NCBI GenBank assembly: GCA_965263485.1
Contig: CBDHHO010000004.1
Coordinates: 1,302,001 to 1,366,000 of the forward strand
Origin: Haliotispira sp965263485
GTDB taxonomy: Bacteria > Spirochaetota > Spirochaetia > SP-2023
Direction of reading: 5' to 3'
Length of the DNA stretch: 64,000 bases
Position 1 is the stretch's first letter. The number at the start of each line of letters is the position of its first letter. Under the pieces are notes generated by a model that was not told the origin of the DNA, did not search any database, and saw nothing but the letters and a program-made list of their open reading frames with translations. Positions 43,484 through 53,357 of this stretch are shown here, piece by piece. Both the position numbers and the translations under genes were made by a program.

Positions 43484-45664
43484 ATGACGAATGATATTGT
43501 CAAAGCCAATTACTTGACCCTAAAGGCTCCAATTGAGACGTGGGATAATGCTGTTCCGCTGGGAAATGGACTTACCGGCGGTCTGCTGTGGGGCCAGGGC
43601 AATCAAGTTTTGCTTTCTCTGGACCGCGGCGACTTGTGGGATGAACGCGGCAATCCAGATGTTTACGATGAGAAACGCAATTTCCAGACCCTGCTCCAGT
43701 CGATCCAAAATCGAGACAGGAAAACCTGGAGTAAGTACTTTGATAGGACATATCTGGATAGTTTCTGGACGAAAATTCCCGGGGCCCGGCTGGTCCTGAC
43801 CTTGCCAGAATCCATCGCAATAACTGATTTTAATTTGAATTTCAGCAAGGGTCTGGGGACGGTGAACGGTACCGGGGGAGCGAAACTGAAGGTTTTTTTC
43901 TCCGCTGCGAAGAGTGCGGTGTTGCAAGTTCCCAAAGATTCACGTTTTCATTTGATTCAGCCCGAGTCCGTCCGCAAACTCGCTTATGAAGAGCCCGTTT
44001 TTTTTCATGACAGGCACGAAGTCAGTTTTTCCCAAAAAACAGCAGACAAAATATCGTACAGCTTTGTCGTTCGGTGGAAGGAACTCCGCCATTACACTCT
44101 GGCGGTAATCGCTACTGGAATCAACAAAGACAGCCCGGAGGCGGCGTTGGAACAGGCCCGCAGGGCCGCAGGCACCGGGTTGCGGCAGGGTTGGAACAGG
44201 CTGTTTCAAGAAAACAAGAAGTGGTGGCAGGATTTTCACTCGGCCTCCAGCGTGAGTATTCCGAATAGCCGCCTGCAAAGCCATTACAACCTGGTCAAAT
44301 ACTATTACGGGGCCGCTTCCCGCTCCGATGCGCCTCCCATGCCCCTGCAGGGAGTCTGGACAGCCGATGATGGGGAATTGCCTCCCTGGAAGGGCGATTA
44401 CCACAATGACCTGAACACGCAGATGACTTATGTCGCATGGCAGGCAGCTGGATTAACGGACTCGGGATTTTCGTATATCAACTACTTCTGGGATTCATTG
44501 CCGCAGTTCCGAAGCTTTACCAAAAGATTCTACGGAATTGATGGCGTTATGATCCCCGGTACGATGACTTTAAAAGGTCAGGCGATGGGCGGTTGGCCCC
44601 CATATGCTTTTTCTTTGACGAATGGGCTGTGGAATGCGCATACATTCTATCAATATTGGAAAATCTCCGGCGATGATACTTTCCTGAAAACGAAGGCGTA
44701 TCCGTTCTTGTCCGAGATTGCCGCAACGGTTTTTTCCCTAGCCAAAGAGGAAGATGGCTGCCTCAAGTTGCCGTACAGCTCCAGCCCGGAATGGAACAGT
44801 AACGAGTGGAGTGCCTATTTGACGCCCCAGTCGAACTACGATCAGGCTCTGTTATTGTGGGCCGCCGATAGTCTGGTCGAAATGGCCGCTTACTTGAATG
44901 AGGCCGAAGCCGCAGAAAAATGGCAGAAGCTCCGGGCAAAGCTGGAACCCTTGCAAGTGGATCCGGACACTTCGGCTCTGCTGGTGGCGGAGGGGATTCC
45001 ATTCGAGCATTCCCACCGGCACTTTTCGCACGCTCTGGCGATTTATCCATTAGCATTGGCATTGGATACTTTTCATATTGAAGAAGCTGGAAAAAAGGTC
45101 AAAGCTACGGTAAAGCAATTACTGGAGAACGGTTCTGAGGCCTGGGTGGGCTATTCGTTTCCCTGGGCTGCGGCACTGGCGGCAAGAGCCAGGATGCCGG
45201 AAAAATGCTTGGAGTTGTTAAGGGATTTTGAGAAAGCATACACCAATCGCAACGGCTTTCATGTAAATGAAGCTGAGGCAAAAACCGGCTTTTCCGGGTT
45301 TCAGTACCGGCCATTTACTTTGGAAGGGAATTTTATCTTTATGGATGCCATCCATGAGATGTATCTGCAATCTTGGGAGGACAAAGTTCGGATTTTTCCG
45401 GCGGTGCCCGATAAGTGGAAAAATGCTTCGTATCAGAATTTGCGGGCTTCCGGCGGTTTTAAGGTGACGGCCAGGCGAGTTGCCGGAAAGACCAGCGAGG
45501 TGGAAATCATTGCGACAAAAGATGGGGTTCTGACCTTGGAGCAACCCTTTACTGCTGCGGCAGAATGGAGCCGGGAGTTTGAAACACTTGGGGATAATCT
45601 TATTTTCAAATTGAAGGCTGGTGAAAAACTCAGCGGCTCTCTGGTGCCGGGGGGCGGACGATGA
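43484..45664 (+). CDS. GH95-like glycosidase (putative alpha-L-fucosidase/galactosidase)
   Basis: 726 aa from ATG 43484, no signal peptide. PIETWDNAVPLGNGLTGGLLWG is the GH95 opening (WxxAxPLGNGxxGA). The (alpha/alpha)6 core has MPLQGVWTADDGELPPWKGDYHNDLNTQMTY (quoted in part: GDYHNDLNTQMTY), matching the GH95 block containing the catalytic Asn/Asp, and EHSHRHFSHALAIYPL with FHVNEAEAKTGFSG later. GH95 enzymes remove alpha-1,2-fucose or alpha-L-galactose. It overlaps the next gene by 4 bp. The acceptor is inferred. Confidence 0.78.
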   Translation: MTNDIVKANYLTLKAPIETWDNAVPLGNGLTGGLLWGQGNQVLLSLDRGDLWDERGNPDVYDEKRNFQTLLQSIQNRDRKTWSKYFDRTYLDSFWTKIPGARLVLTLPESIAITDFNLNFSKGLGTVNGTGGAKLKVFFSAAKSAVLQVPKDSRFHLIQPESVRKLAYEEPVFFHDRHEVSFSQKTADKISYSFVVRWKELRHYTLAVIATGINKDSPEAALEQARRAAGTGLRQGWNRLFQENKKWWQDFHSASSVSIPNSRLQSHYNLVKYYYGAASRSDAPPMPLQGVWTADDGELPPWKGDYHNDLNTQMTYVAWQAAGLTDSGFSYINYFWDSLPQFRSFTKRFYGIDGVMIPGTMTLKGQAMGGWPPYAFSLTNGLWNAHTFYQYWKISGDDTFLKTKAYPFLSEIAATVFSLAKEEDGCLKLPYSSSPEWNSNEWSAYLTPQSNYDQALLLWAADSLVEMAAYLNEAEAAEKWQKLRAKLEPLQVDPDTSALLVAEGIPFEHSHRHFSHALAIYPLALALDTFHIEEAGKKVKATVKQLLENGSEAWVGYSFPWAAALAARARMPEKCLELLRDFEKAYTNRNGFHVNEAEAKTGFSGFQYRPFTLEGNFIFMDAIHEMYLQSWEDKVRIFPAVPDKWKNASYQNLRASGGFKVTARRVAGKTSEVEIIATKDGVLTLEQPFTAAAEWSREFETLGDNLIFKLKAGEKLSGSLVPGGGR

Positions 45665-47877
45665 GGGATTCCCATTGCCCTGAAGCGCCTGCGGGGGGGG
45701 GCTGCGGCGGAACCCCCGGCGGGCCGGAAAACGCGCCGGCAAGGATTGTCCAGAATCCAGCGCCATTCCGGCTGGAATACAATCGTTCGATTCTGCTGTC
45801 CTCCAACTCTCCGGACGTGTCGGTGACAGCGGAAGTGCGTGGCGATGAGGCGATAGAACAGTATATCAGGTTGCTTTTTAAGACAAAAACCAGGTTTCAG
45901 GCGACCGTTGTCGCCAGTGAGGAAGCTTTGGCTGCTGAAACCAGAACTTTGGCTCAAAGTAGATTGCCGATACTCAGAACTTCGCATGGTTTGAGCCAGA
46001 ATTTGCGCAACAACGCCATTTACGATCGCAGGCTGGACTGGATGCTGGAAGCCCCTGAGGGTGTTGTTATCCGGGCGCAGCGCAATGCCGACGGCAGCAC
46101 AAAGTTTGTTCTGGCTATGGAGGCGGAGGAAATAACGTTGGTTTTCCGTCCGCGTTATTATCAGAAGCATAAGAATATCCGTTACTTCCAGCCGTGGACC
46201 TACCGGATCAACCAGAGTTCCATCACGGGCTGGGCTTCCTGGTGGGCGTATTTCCGCGAATGTACGCAGGAAGATATCGAAGCTCTGATGGAGGCATGGA
46301 ATGAAAAAAATCTGGCCGACTATGGCTTCCGCTACATCCAACTGGACGATGTTTATCAGGGAGGCAAGGATAGTCTGCGCCAGATCCCTCCCGGTTATGA
46401 GCCGCATAGTTATATTGGCGGGCGGCCGGATACCTGGCTGGAGTGGAAAGAAGATTTTTCCGCTGCTGGTATGGATGGCTATGTAAAGGCCGTTATAAAA
46501 GCAGGCTTCGAGCCAGCTGTATGGATGGGCTGTTTCTTCACGGATTACAAGATTGCCCAGAAACACCCGGAGTGGTTCATCCGGGGGGCGGATGGGCAGC
46601 CTTATGTCGGCAAGTGGGTGGGGTACGTGCTGGATGCCAGCAATCCTGAGGTGGCTGAAAACCTGATTCGTCCAAGCTTCCGTGGATTAAAAAATGCCGG
46701 GTTCAAGTACGTGAAGATCGATCAGTTGCGTCACATGCTGTACGACAATCTGAACCACAATCTGAGCTATCTGCGGTCTATCGGCAAAAGTCCGGACGAC
46801 ATCATTCGCGCGTATTTGAGGATTGCCCGCGAGGAGCTGGGAACGGAATGCTTTATCCTTCCCTGCTGGGGGGTTCTGCCCGAAGCAGTGGGTCTGACGG
46901 ATGCCTGCCGCCTCGGGGGCGATGGCTACGGGCCGCTTACCATGCAGCAGTACAACAGCTGGAATGGCATCGTCTGGCGCAATGACCCGGACCACTGCGA
47001 CGTGTCGCCTCGCAAGGCAGCTAAGGGGTCGGGGAATGTGAGGGAACAGACGGAGATTCAGGCCGCCGCTTCGGATGTCATTATCCGCCCGGCTCTGGCT
47101 TCAATCGCTGGTTGTTTGTTAATGCTCAGCGATCGGCCGGAGGTCTATCGCGATGATGTGAACCTGATAGGGGCCCGCAAGTCATCGCCTGTTTTATTTT
47201 CTGTGCCGGGGCAGTTATACGACTTCAATCCTGAAAAAACGGATAATCTGAAAACGCTGGATAGAAATTCGGTCACCAGCGGAGCGCTTCCGGGAGCCAT
47301 AGACGCAGAGCAGTTCGGAAATGTTTGTCCTTTCTGGTTAAATGAGTACAGCAAACCTTATGAGCATTGGCATGTATTGCATCGGATTAACTGGGAGATG
47401 GAACAGGCAGGCGGGCATTCAAAAGGCGAGATTGCCGAGGCCGTTGCGGTTCACTTTGCGGATTTGGGTTTAGCTGGCGATAAAGAATATCTGGTTTACG
47501 AATTCTGGAGTAATCAATTTATTGGTTTGAAAAAAGAAAAGCTGGAATTGGGGGAATTGGCATCCAGAGGGGTTCAATCTTTGGCAATCCGGGAGAAGCT
47601 GGAGCGCCCTCAACTGCTCTCCACCACCCGCCATTTGTCGCAGGGCGCGGCAGAAATAGAGCGGATGGTCTGGGAGGAGAACAAACTGCTCGGGCGCAGC
47701 AGGCTTGTCGTGGACGATGAATATACCATTTCCGTCTATGTGCCCCAGGGCTACCGATTCGATTCGGCGGTAATTAATGATACGCCCGCAAGAGTCAGCT
47801 GTGAGGGAGAGCTGCTCAAAGTCACTTATACACCTGAGGCGAGCGGCTCTGTGGCCTGGGAGCTTCGATTTGTGTAA
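45661..47877 (+). CDS. GH36-like alpha-galactosidase/raffinose-synthase-like glycosidase
   Basis: 738 aa, cytosolic. The N-terminal ~180 residues are a beta-domain with a low-complexity start. The TIM barrel has GWASWWAYFRECTQED, YRYIQLDDVYQGG-type strand (FRYIQLDDVYQGG), GFEPAVWMGCFFTDY and KYVKIDQLRHMLYDN, where Asp in KID fits the GH36/27 nucleophile. The C-terminal domain is beta-rich. ATG overlaps the GH95 stop (ATGA). It ends the glycosidase operon. Alpha-galactosidase is the likeliest activity; alpha-N-acetylgalactosaminidase is possible. Confidence 0.75.
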   Translation: MRDSHCPEAPAGGGCGGTPGGPENAPARIVQNPAPFRLEYNRSILLSSNSPDVSVTAEVRGDEAIEQYIRLLFKTKTRFQATVVASEEALAAETRTLAQSRLPILRTSHGLSQNLRNNAIYDRRLDWMLEAPEGVVIRAQRNADGSTKFVLAMEAEEITLVFRPRYYQKHKNIRYFQPWTYRINQSSITGWASWWAYFRECTQEDIEALMEAWNEKNLADYGFRYIQLDDVYQGGKDSLRQIPPGYEPHSYIGGRPDTWLEWKEDFSAAGMDGYVKAVIKAGFEPAVWMGCFFTDYKIAQKHPEWFIRGADGQPYVGKWVGYVLDASNPEVAENLIRPSFRGLKNAGFKYVKIDQLRHMLYDNLNHNLSYLRSIGKSPDDIIRAYLRIAREELGTECFILPCWGVLPEAVGLTDACRLGGDGYGPLTMQQYNSWNGIVWRNDPDHCDVSPRKAAKGSGNVREQTEIQAAASDVIIRPALASIAGCLLMLSDRPEVYRDDVNLIGARKSSPVLFSVPGQLYDFNPEKTDNLKTLDRNSVTSGALPGAIDAEQFGNVCPFWLNEYSKPYEHWHVLHRINWEMEQAGGHSKGEIAEAVAVHFADLGLAGDKEYLVYEFWSNQFIGLKKEKLELGELASRGVQSLAIREKLERPQLLSTTRHLSQGAAEIERMVWEENKLLGRSRLVVDDEYTISVYVPQGYRFDSAVINDTPARVSCEGELLKVTYTPEASGSVAWELRFV

Positions 47878-47940
47878 TCTCCTCACAGGGATTGGGAATC
47901 GTATAGGTCTGAGACCTCCGGCCCCGCGGGGGGGTGTTTT

Positions 47941-47976
47941 GATTTTACATCGCAATGTTGATTTTTAGAGGTGCCC
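47941..47976. mobile_element. IS5-type right-end fragment
   Basis: GATTTTACATCGCAATG..GATTTTTAGAGGTGCCC is the reverse complement of the IS right end at 22491 (including the ATTGCGATGTAAAATC subterminal stretch). A solo end downstream of the glycosidase operon; the rest of 47878-48072 is non-coding. Confidence 0.7.
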
Positions 47977-48072
47977 TTAATGGTTTATCAGAAAATCTAT
48001 GCCAAATCCTGTTGAAGTTACTTAGAGAATCACCTCTTGACTAGTCAAGACCCAAATGAATATATCAGAACA

Positions 48073-50223
48073 CTAGATCTTCCCTTTGCCGAACTCTGGT
48101 AGGTCTGAAGGAGTCGGGGGGCTCAAAATCTGCTTTGCTTTGCCGGATTGCCGAATCTTTTGTTGTAGCTGCCGGAAGCTTGCTCTCAGCTGCAGCAGTT
48201 TGCCGTCTAGGTTCTGGATTTCGCGCAGCAGTTCCAGCGACAGTTCGGGTTGGGCATCCTGCTGCTCCAGCCGGTGGATTTGCTGCAATACTTTGTTGCG
48301 GCGCTGGTGCAGCCAGCATTCTTGTAAGCCGTAGTATTTCTGTTGTAAGATTGTCTGTCGATAGGAGGCCATCTCATAACCTTCGGAGTCCTGTACGCTG
48401 CCGGACTGCAAGGGCTCCAGCTTTTTGTGTAGCAGCCACTGCCCCAGCTCCGGGGCGTGGCGACTGACCCGGTCACAGAGGGTTTCAAAATTGAGATTCT
48501 GCTCGGTACTGGCCCGGTCGAGCAGGCCCTTGAGCAGCAATGCATCTTCGCTCTGCCAATGACAGTTTGCCAAGCGTTCTCGCCATTCAGGGTAGAGGTC
48601 AGCCTGCAAGAGCATGCTGGCCCAGAATTCTCGCTCTGTCAGCTCAACGCGCAGGTCGCTCTCGGACTGAGACGGGCCCTTCGCCCGGCGGGCGGGATGC
48701 CCGATATCGGGTGGGCGAAGGGCTGGTGGGGCCAGCTGGGAACCCTGAACAGCGGAGCCTGCTCCATTATAGTGCGGGGGGGATCCGGCGAGCACTCTCC
48801 GCTCTCCTGAGCCCGGCCTCGCGGCAACTTGCTGGGGGGGTGAGTAGTGCCAGCTCGGCTCAGCGGCCATCACTTCCTGCTTAAGGCCAAAGAGCCTGGC
48901 GAACTGGGCGATGTAGAGCTCGCGGCGCAGACCCGGCTTAATCTGCGTCATGAACGGTGAGAGGAAGCGCAGGGCATCGCTGATTCCGGTCAGCTCTTCT
49001 AGGGCGAAACGTTGTTCTAGGTCACGCGCTAGAAAGTTGAAGAAATCCAAGGATGAGTGCGCCAGACTCCGAAGGTCATCCGCCCCTTCTTTCTGCAAAA
49101 TATCGGCAGGGTCGCGACCGGCAGCCAGCGGAATGATCTGGCTGCCGAGTTGTTCTTGTTCCAACAGAAAGGCCGCTTTGTAAATGGCCTTCTGACCGGC
49201 TTCGTCGCCGTCAAAGGCCAAAATTACTTTGTCGCAGTAGCGCTTGAGCATCCGGGCCTGCTCGGGGGTGAAGGCTGTGCCCAAGGGCGCGGCGGCGTTG
49301 GCGATACCCGCCTGATGCCAGGCCAGCACATCCAGGTTGCCTTCGCACAGGATCAGGCTGCGCTCACGGCGCAGGCTTTTGAGCGACTGATACAGGCCAA
49401 AAAGAGTGCTGCCCTTGCGGTAGGCCGGCGACTCGCGTGAGTTGATGTATTTGGGAGATGATGATGGGGCGTTCTGATCCAGCTGCCTGCCGCTGAAGGC
49501 GATTACCCGGCCTTCTGCATCAAAAACCGGGAAGACGAGGCGTTGCCAGAACAAGGATGCCTCGGGATAGCGCTGTGAAAACAGCCCGCTTTCGGCCAGG
49601 ATCTCAGTGCTGTAGTTCTGGCGTCGCAACCACTTATAGAGGGCTTTGCCGTCTTCGGGGGCGTAGCCCAGTTCAAACTGTTCGGCGGTCTCTTCGGTGA
49701 TGCCGCGCTGCTGCATGTAGTCGCGCGCGATTTGGCCGCGCGGGCTGCGCAGGTGCTGGCGGAAGCTTTTATGGACTTGTGCATAGAGATTATGCAGGGC
49801 CACGCGCTTTTTGCGCTGGGCTTGTTGAACCGCATTGCGGGCAGCGGCCTGTGGCCCGAGTTCTCTTTCAGGCAGCTCAAAGCCAATGCGCTCGGCCAGC
49901 TTGTGCAAAGCCTCGCCAAACTTGAGGTGTTCCTGGCTCATCACCAAGGAAATGGCATCACCCTTTTCTTGGCAGCCGAAGCAGTAGTAGCTCTTGCGCT
50001 CGGGATTGATGGTAAACGAAGCCGTCTTTTCACTGTGAAAAGGACAGCGAGCCCACCAGCGCCCGCTGCGGTTTTCCAGACCCTCTACGTAGCTGCGAGT
50101 CAACTCGACCATGTCTACCCGGTCGAGCAGCTGCTCGATGACCGCTCTGCCATATCCCGCGGGGCCGGGGGTATCAGAAGAGCGCACTGTGTTTTGAGGG
50201 TTGCCCGAATGGTCTGCTGCCAT
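48073..50223 (-). CDS. dnaG: DNA primase
   Basis: Makes RNA primers for replication. 716 aa from ATG 50223. The zinc-binding domain is CPFHSEKTASFTINPE plus YYCFGCQEKGDA. The RNA polymerase core has GLYQSLKSLRRERSLILCEG, and the TOPRIM metal residues are EGNLDVLAWHQAG and LAFDGDEAGQKA. The C-terminal ~250 residues are helical and poorly conserved, as expected for the helicase-interaction domain. The N-terminus before the zinc finger is ~20-30 residues longer than usual; a later start is possible. Upstream 50224-50446 has only a lone MITE end (50337-50357). Confidence 0.93.
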   Translation of the reverse strand: MAADHSGNPQNTVRSSDTPGPAGYGRAVIEQLLDRVDMVELTRSYVEGLENRSGRWWARCPFHSEKTASFTINPERKSYYCFGCQEKGDAISLVMSQEHLKFGEALHKLAERIGFELPERELGPQAAARNAVQQAQRKKRVALHNLYAQVHKSFRQHLRSPRGQIARDYMQQRGITEETAEQFELGYAPEDGKALYKWLRRQNYSTEILAESGLFSQRYPEASLFWQRLVFPVFDAEGRVIAFSGRQLDQNAPSSSPKYINSRESPAYRKGSTLFGLYQSLKSLRRERSLILCEGNLDVLAWHQAGIANAAAPLGTAFTPEQARMLKRYCDKVILAFDGDEAGQKAIYKAAFLLEQEQLGSQIIPLAAGRDPADILQKEGADDLRSLAHSSLDFFNFLARDLEQRFALEELTGISDALRFLSPFMTQIKPGLRRELYIAQFARLFGLKQEVMAAEPSWHYSPPQQVAARPGSGERRVLAGSPPHYNGAGSAVQGSQLAPPALRPPDIGHPARRAKGPSQSESDLRVELTEREFWASMLLQADLYPEWRERLANCHWQSEDALLLKGLLDRASTEQNLNFETLCDRVSRHAPELGQWLLHKKLEPLQSGSVQDSEGYEMASYRQTILQQKYYGLQECWLHQRRNKVLQQIHRLEQQDAQPELSLELLREIQNLDGKLLQLRASFRQLQQKIRQSGKAKQILSPPTPSDLPEFGKGKI

Positions 50224-50446
50224 GCGCCCCATTAAAGGCAAAGAGACCCAGGCTGGCAAGCGGGCATTTGTTATTCCCTGCGGGGTTCACAAAGGATGAG
50301 TTTCCCTTTAGAAGAACAGGGCAGTTTCAAAACGATAGGGAAACTCTAAAAATTCCATGTCAGGTGAAGGGATCCTCTATCGGGGGAGTGAGGGCTGCGG
50401 GATAAACCACTACCTGCCAATAAAACCGCAATCCCATTCGAAACTG

Positions 50447-50710
50447 CTAATCTTGGGGAGTCTCTTCTGTGGAGTAAATACGCTCCCAAGAACCATCATT
50501 ACAAATATAACTCTTTGTATAACCACGGTCAGACCGATTATATACAAAAAATTCGAACTTTTCATCATGATCTGCTGTGCCCGAAGTTGGTATATCGTAA
50601 AGCTTCTTGTCCGGAAACCCGGACCACTCGCAGCCTGCCTTGCCCGCCGAGCTATCACAAGAGATCACAAACAAGGCAAAAACGGCTACCCCCATTAAGA
50701 ATTTTTTCAT
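50447..50710 (-). CDS. Small hypothetical lipoprotein (87 aa)
   Basis: ATG 50710 follows GGGAGTATGTTTT. MKKFLMGVAVFALFVISCDSS is a lipoprotein signal with lipobox VISC (20 residues quoted or fewer). The mature part (~68 aa) has two further cysteines (GCEWSG, YICNDGSW) that could pair, and an aromatic-rich FEFFVYNRSDRGYTK stretch. No family recognised. Monocistronic. Confidence 0.6.
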   Translation of the reverse strand: MKKFLMGVAVFALFVISCDSSAGKAGCEWSGFPDKKLYDIPTSGTADHDEKFEFFVYNRSDRGYTKSYICNDGSWERIYSTEETPQD

Positions 50711-51012
50711 AAAACATACTCCCAAAAGATTTTTGGAAATTTGGGGGATAATAGACTCACCTATACGAAATTGTGTTGTTTACTCTATTCTGTCGTGGCA
50801 AGCAATAGCGCATCTCATCTTCTCTTGGAGCTACCAAGAGCAAACCGCGGCGGCGTCAAGGTTGTCCCTGATTATAGCAGAGAACACAACTATTGACAAT
50901 AATTCAAAGCTCTCCCGTAAGGATACTTGCTTTGCTGACGATGGTAAAGGCGTGCACAGCAAGGAGCCCACTACAAAACTCGCCGTAGGTAAAAAACTTG
51001 TGGGCAGTTCTA
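50711..51012. other. Non-coding stretch
   Basis: No ribosome-binding site plus ORF pairing looks real here. The end at 51012 abuts a MITE. Confidence 0.4.
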
Positions 51013-51283
51013 GGGCACCTCTAAAAATCTCAATTTTGCGCTCTTGCTCGCTCTTTTGAAACGAATGGCTGCCTCGGCGGCAGGCTCTTTGCTTGAAAAG
51101 GAAGGTCGGGCCTGGCTGCGCACGGGCCTCCCCCGTCCTCCAATGCTGCGCCAGCTCGCATTGGAGCGGCCTGCATTTTCTTCCATGCTGAAGCAAGCCT
51201 GTACAATACAACAAAGTACTCTTCGGTCCCACTTCCCTGCTCCAAAATAGCTTCGCAAGAAGAGCGAATTTTTAGAGGTGCCC
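51013..51283. mobile_element. MITE, GCGCCAGCTCGC subtype
   Basis: 271 bp from GGGCACCTCTAAAAATC to TTTTTAGAGGTGCCC. Shares GGCCTGGCTGCGCACGGGCC, AATGCTGCGCCAGCTCGCATT and CTTCGCAAGAAGAGCG with copies at 5126, 27514 and 28305. Followed by TTAA and another element. Confidence 0.8.
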
Positions 51284-51287
51284 TTAA

Positions 51288-51451
51288 GGGCACCTCTAAA
51301 AATTCCAATTCCGCGTGAAATCGCGATCTTTTCCGCGAGCAGCTTTGTTGGCAACTCATTTCAATACAACAAAGTATTAAAACGAGTTGCCGCCTTGCTG
51401 TCGCGAAAAATCTCAGCGATCCACATCAAAAGCGAATTTTTAGAGGTACCC
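51288..51451. mobile_element. MITE flanked by TTAA target duplication
   Basis: 164 bp, termini GGGCACCTCTAAAAATTCC and GAATTTTTAGAGGTACCC. TTAA stands directly on each side (51284-51287 and 51452-51455), consistent with a 4-bp target-site duplication as made by many IS5-family transposases. Confidence 0.82.
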
Positions 51452-51493
51452 TTAATATGAAACCTCCCATTTTACACTAATCTGCGAAAACCC

Positions 51494-52309
51494 CTATTTT
51501 ACAGCCCCTGCGGTCATGCCCGAGATAATAAACTTTGATAAAAAGAAAAAAAGTATGGCTGTTGGCAACATTACAATCGTTACCCCGGCAAATAATCCGG
51601 GCCAATCGCCAGAGTATTGCATTGCATTTTGTAATGCGTACAAACCCAACTGCACTGGAAATTTCTCATTTGAGGTAAGCAATACTAAAGAAAGTTGATA
51701 TTCATTCCAAAGCCAAATAAAATTTAACAGGGAACATGTCAATATTCCCGGTTTAACAATTGGTGTAACTATATTAATAAAAGTATTCCATGCACTACTA
51801 CCATCTAAGATTGCTGCTTCATATATAGCGTGCGGAAGCGTAGAAAAATATCCTGTCATCAGATATATTGTTACAGGAAGAGAAGCCGCAACATAAACAA
51901 TACAAAGTCCTAATAAGGAATCACTCAATCTTAGTGCTGCCATCATAACATATAGAGGAATATAAAGTAAGGGAATTGGAATAGCCATCCCAATAACAAA
52001 GTAGTTTAAAATAACATTTTTGATCTTGTAATTTGATTTTACAAGTACATATGAACAAGGTATAGAGATTATAATTGTTAAGATAACTGATGTTATTACT
52101 ACAATAAAACTATTAATAAAATACTGGCTAAAATTACTGAATTCCCAAACGCGATAATAATTTTCAAATTGAAAATTATCCGGAAGTCCCCATGCATTCA
52201 TTATTAGTTCTCTACGGGTCTTACCGGAACCTAAAAAAATAAACAATAAACCTATCAATGTAAAAACACACCAAATAAAGAGAACACATTTTCCTATTAT
52301 TCTTATCAT
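51494..52309 (-). CDS. Sugar ABC transporter permease, MalG type (importer C)
   Basis: 271 aa, six membrane segments. EAA loop YEAAILDGSSAWNTFINIVTP. The C-terminus FFLSKFIISGMTAGAVK is the standard MalG-type tail. 17 bp behind its partner permease (52327-53223). Notably AT-rich compared with the kinase/AgaS genes of the same locus. Confidence 0.92.
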   Translation of the reverse strand: MIRIIGKCVLFIWCVFTLIGLLFIFLGSGKTRRELIMNAWGLPDNFQFENYYRVWEFSNFSQYFINSFIVVITSVILTIIISIPCSYVLVKSNYKIKNVILNYFVIGMAIPIPLLYIPLYVMMAALRLSDSLLGLCIVYVAASLPVTIYLMTGYFSTLPHAIYEAAILDGSSAWNTFINIVTPIVKPGILTCSLLNFIWLWNEYQLSLVLLTSNEKFPVQLGLYALQNAMQYSGDWPGLFAGVTIVMLPTAILFFFLSKFIISGMTAGAVK

Positions 52310-52326
52310 TACTTTTTTTCTACCTA

Positions 52327-53223
52327 TTACAATTCAGAGATGTCTTTTTTAAATAATTTCCTGGTAAGATAAACTAGTACTCCGGCTATTGCAATAGACT
52401 GAATGCCAATAGCTGAAGCATAACCCATTTGGAAAATGGCTTCACGTTGACCGAATCCCTTAATATACATATATACACTTGTATTATATAAATTCTGGGG
52501 AATATTTTGCGCACCAAATGCATAAGGAAATTCAAAATTCTTAATAGCTAAAATAATCCATAGAGTGAAACAAATGATTACAACATCCCAAATAAGAGGC
52601 AATGTTATATTAAAAAACTTTCTCCATATAGATGCTCCATCAATCTCTGCTGATTCAAACATTTCCTTAGGTATTTTATCAATTCCTGAAAGGAGAATAA
52701 TCAGATAGAATCCCGTACTTTGCCATATAATAGCAATTATCATAGAGTTGAGAATATTTTCTGGTTCTGTGAACATAAAGTTTGTTTGTATGTCAAAAAT
52801 TTTTTCCAATATGGAAATAATTCCTGTTGTAGGATTATAAATATTTTGCCACATACTTATTGTTGCAAATATACTTATGACAAATGGCATGAAAATAATT
52901 GCCTTAGATAATTCTTTAAAATGGGATTTTTTTGTTTCTGACAATATCAATGAGAAAAATAGAGAGATGATGAATATAGATATCCCCCCTATAAAAATAA
53001 TATACAGAGTGTTTCTTAAACTCAATAAAAATACAGGGTCTGAAAAAGATTGTTTATAATTTTCAAATCCGACATAAAACCAATTGGAGTTAAAGCCAGA
53101 CCATCTGACAAAACTTAGTATCAGTGTGAGAAAAGACGGAATAATAAAGAAAATAGTATAAATTAGCAGAGCAGGAGTTATCATGGCAAGAAAAAATAAC
53201 TTGCTAAATCTGATTGTCTTCAC
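52327..53223 (-). CDS. Sugar ABC transporter permease, MalF type (importer C)
   Basis: 298 aa, six membrane segments starting LFFLAMITPALLIYTIFFIIP. EAA loop FESAEIDGASIWRKFFNITLP. It is downstream of a substrate-binding lipoprotein, with a MITE between them (53256-53356). Confidence 0.92.
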   Translation of the reverse strand: MKTIRFSKLFFLAMITPALLIYTIFFIIPSFLTLILSFVRWSGFNSNWFYVGFENYKQSFSDPVFLLSLRNTLYIIFIGGISIFIISLFFSLILSETKKSHFKELSKAIIFMPFVISIFATISMWQNIYNPTTGIISILEKIFDIQTNFMFTEPENILNSMIIAIIWQSTGFYLIILLSGIDKIPKEMFESAEIDGASIWRKFFNITLPLIWDVVIICFTLWIILAIKNFEFPYAFGAQNIPQNLYNTSVYMYIKGFGQREAIFQMGYASAIGIQSIAIAGVLVYLTRKLFKKDISEL

Positions 53224-53255
53224 AAAATATATCCAGTTTCAAAATTATCTGTTCA

Positions 53256-53356
53256 GGGAACCTATAAAAACTTGCTTTCGATGCTGAATCTTTTATTCCT
53301 TAAAAAACTGATCCTAGCGCAGCATCTTTCTGTGGCAGGGAATTTTTAGAGATTCC
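53256..53356. mobile_element. MITE inside importer C operon
   Basis: GGGAACCTATAAAAAC to GAATTTTTAGAGATTCC, 101 bp. It lies between the binding-protein stop codon and the permease start, so transcripts pass through it. Confidence 0.7.
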
Positions 53357-53357
53357 A

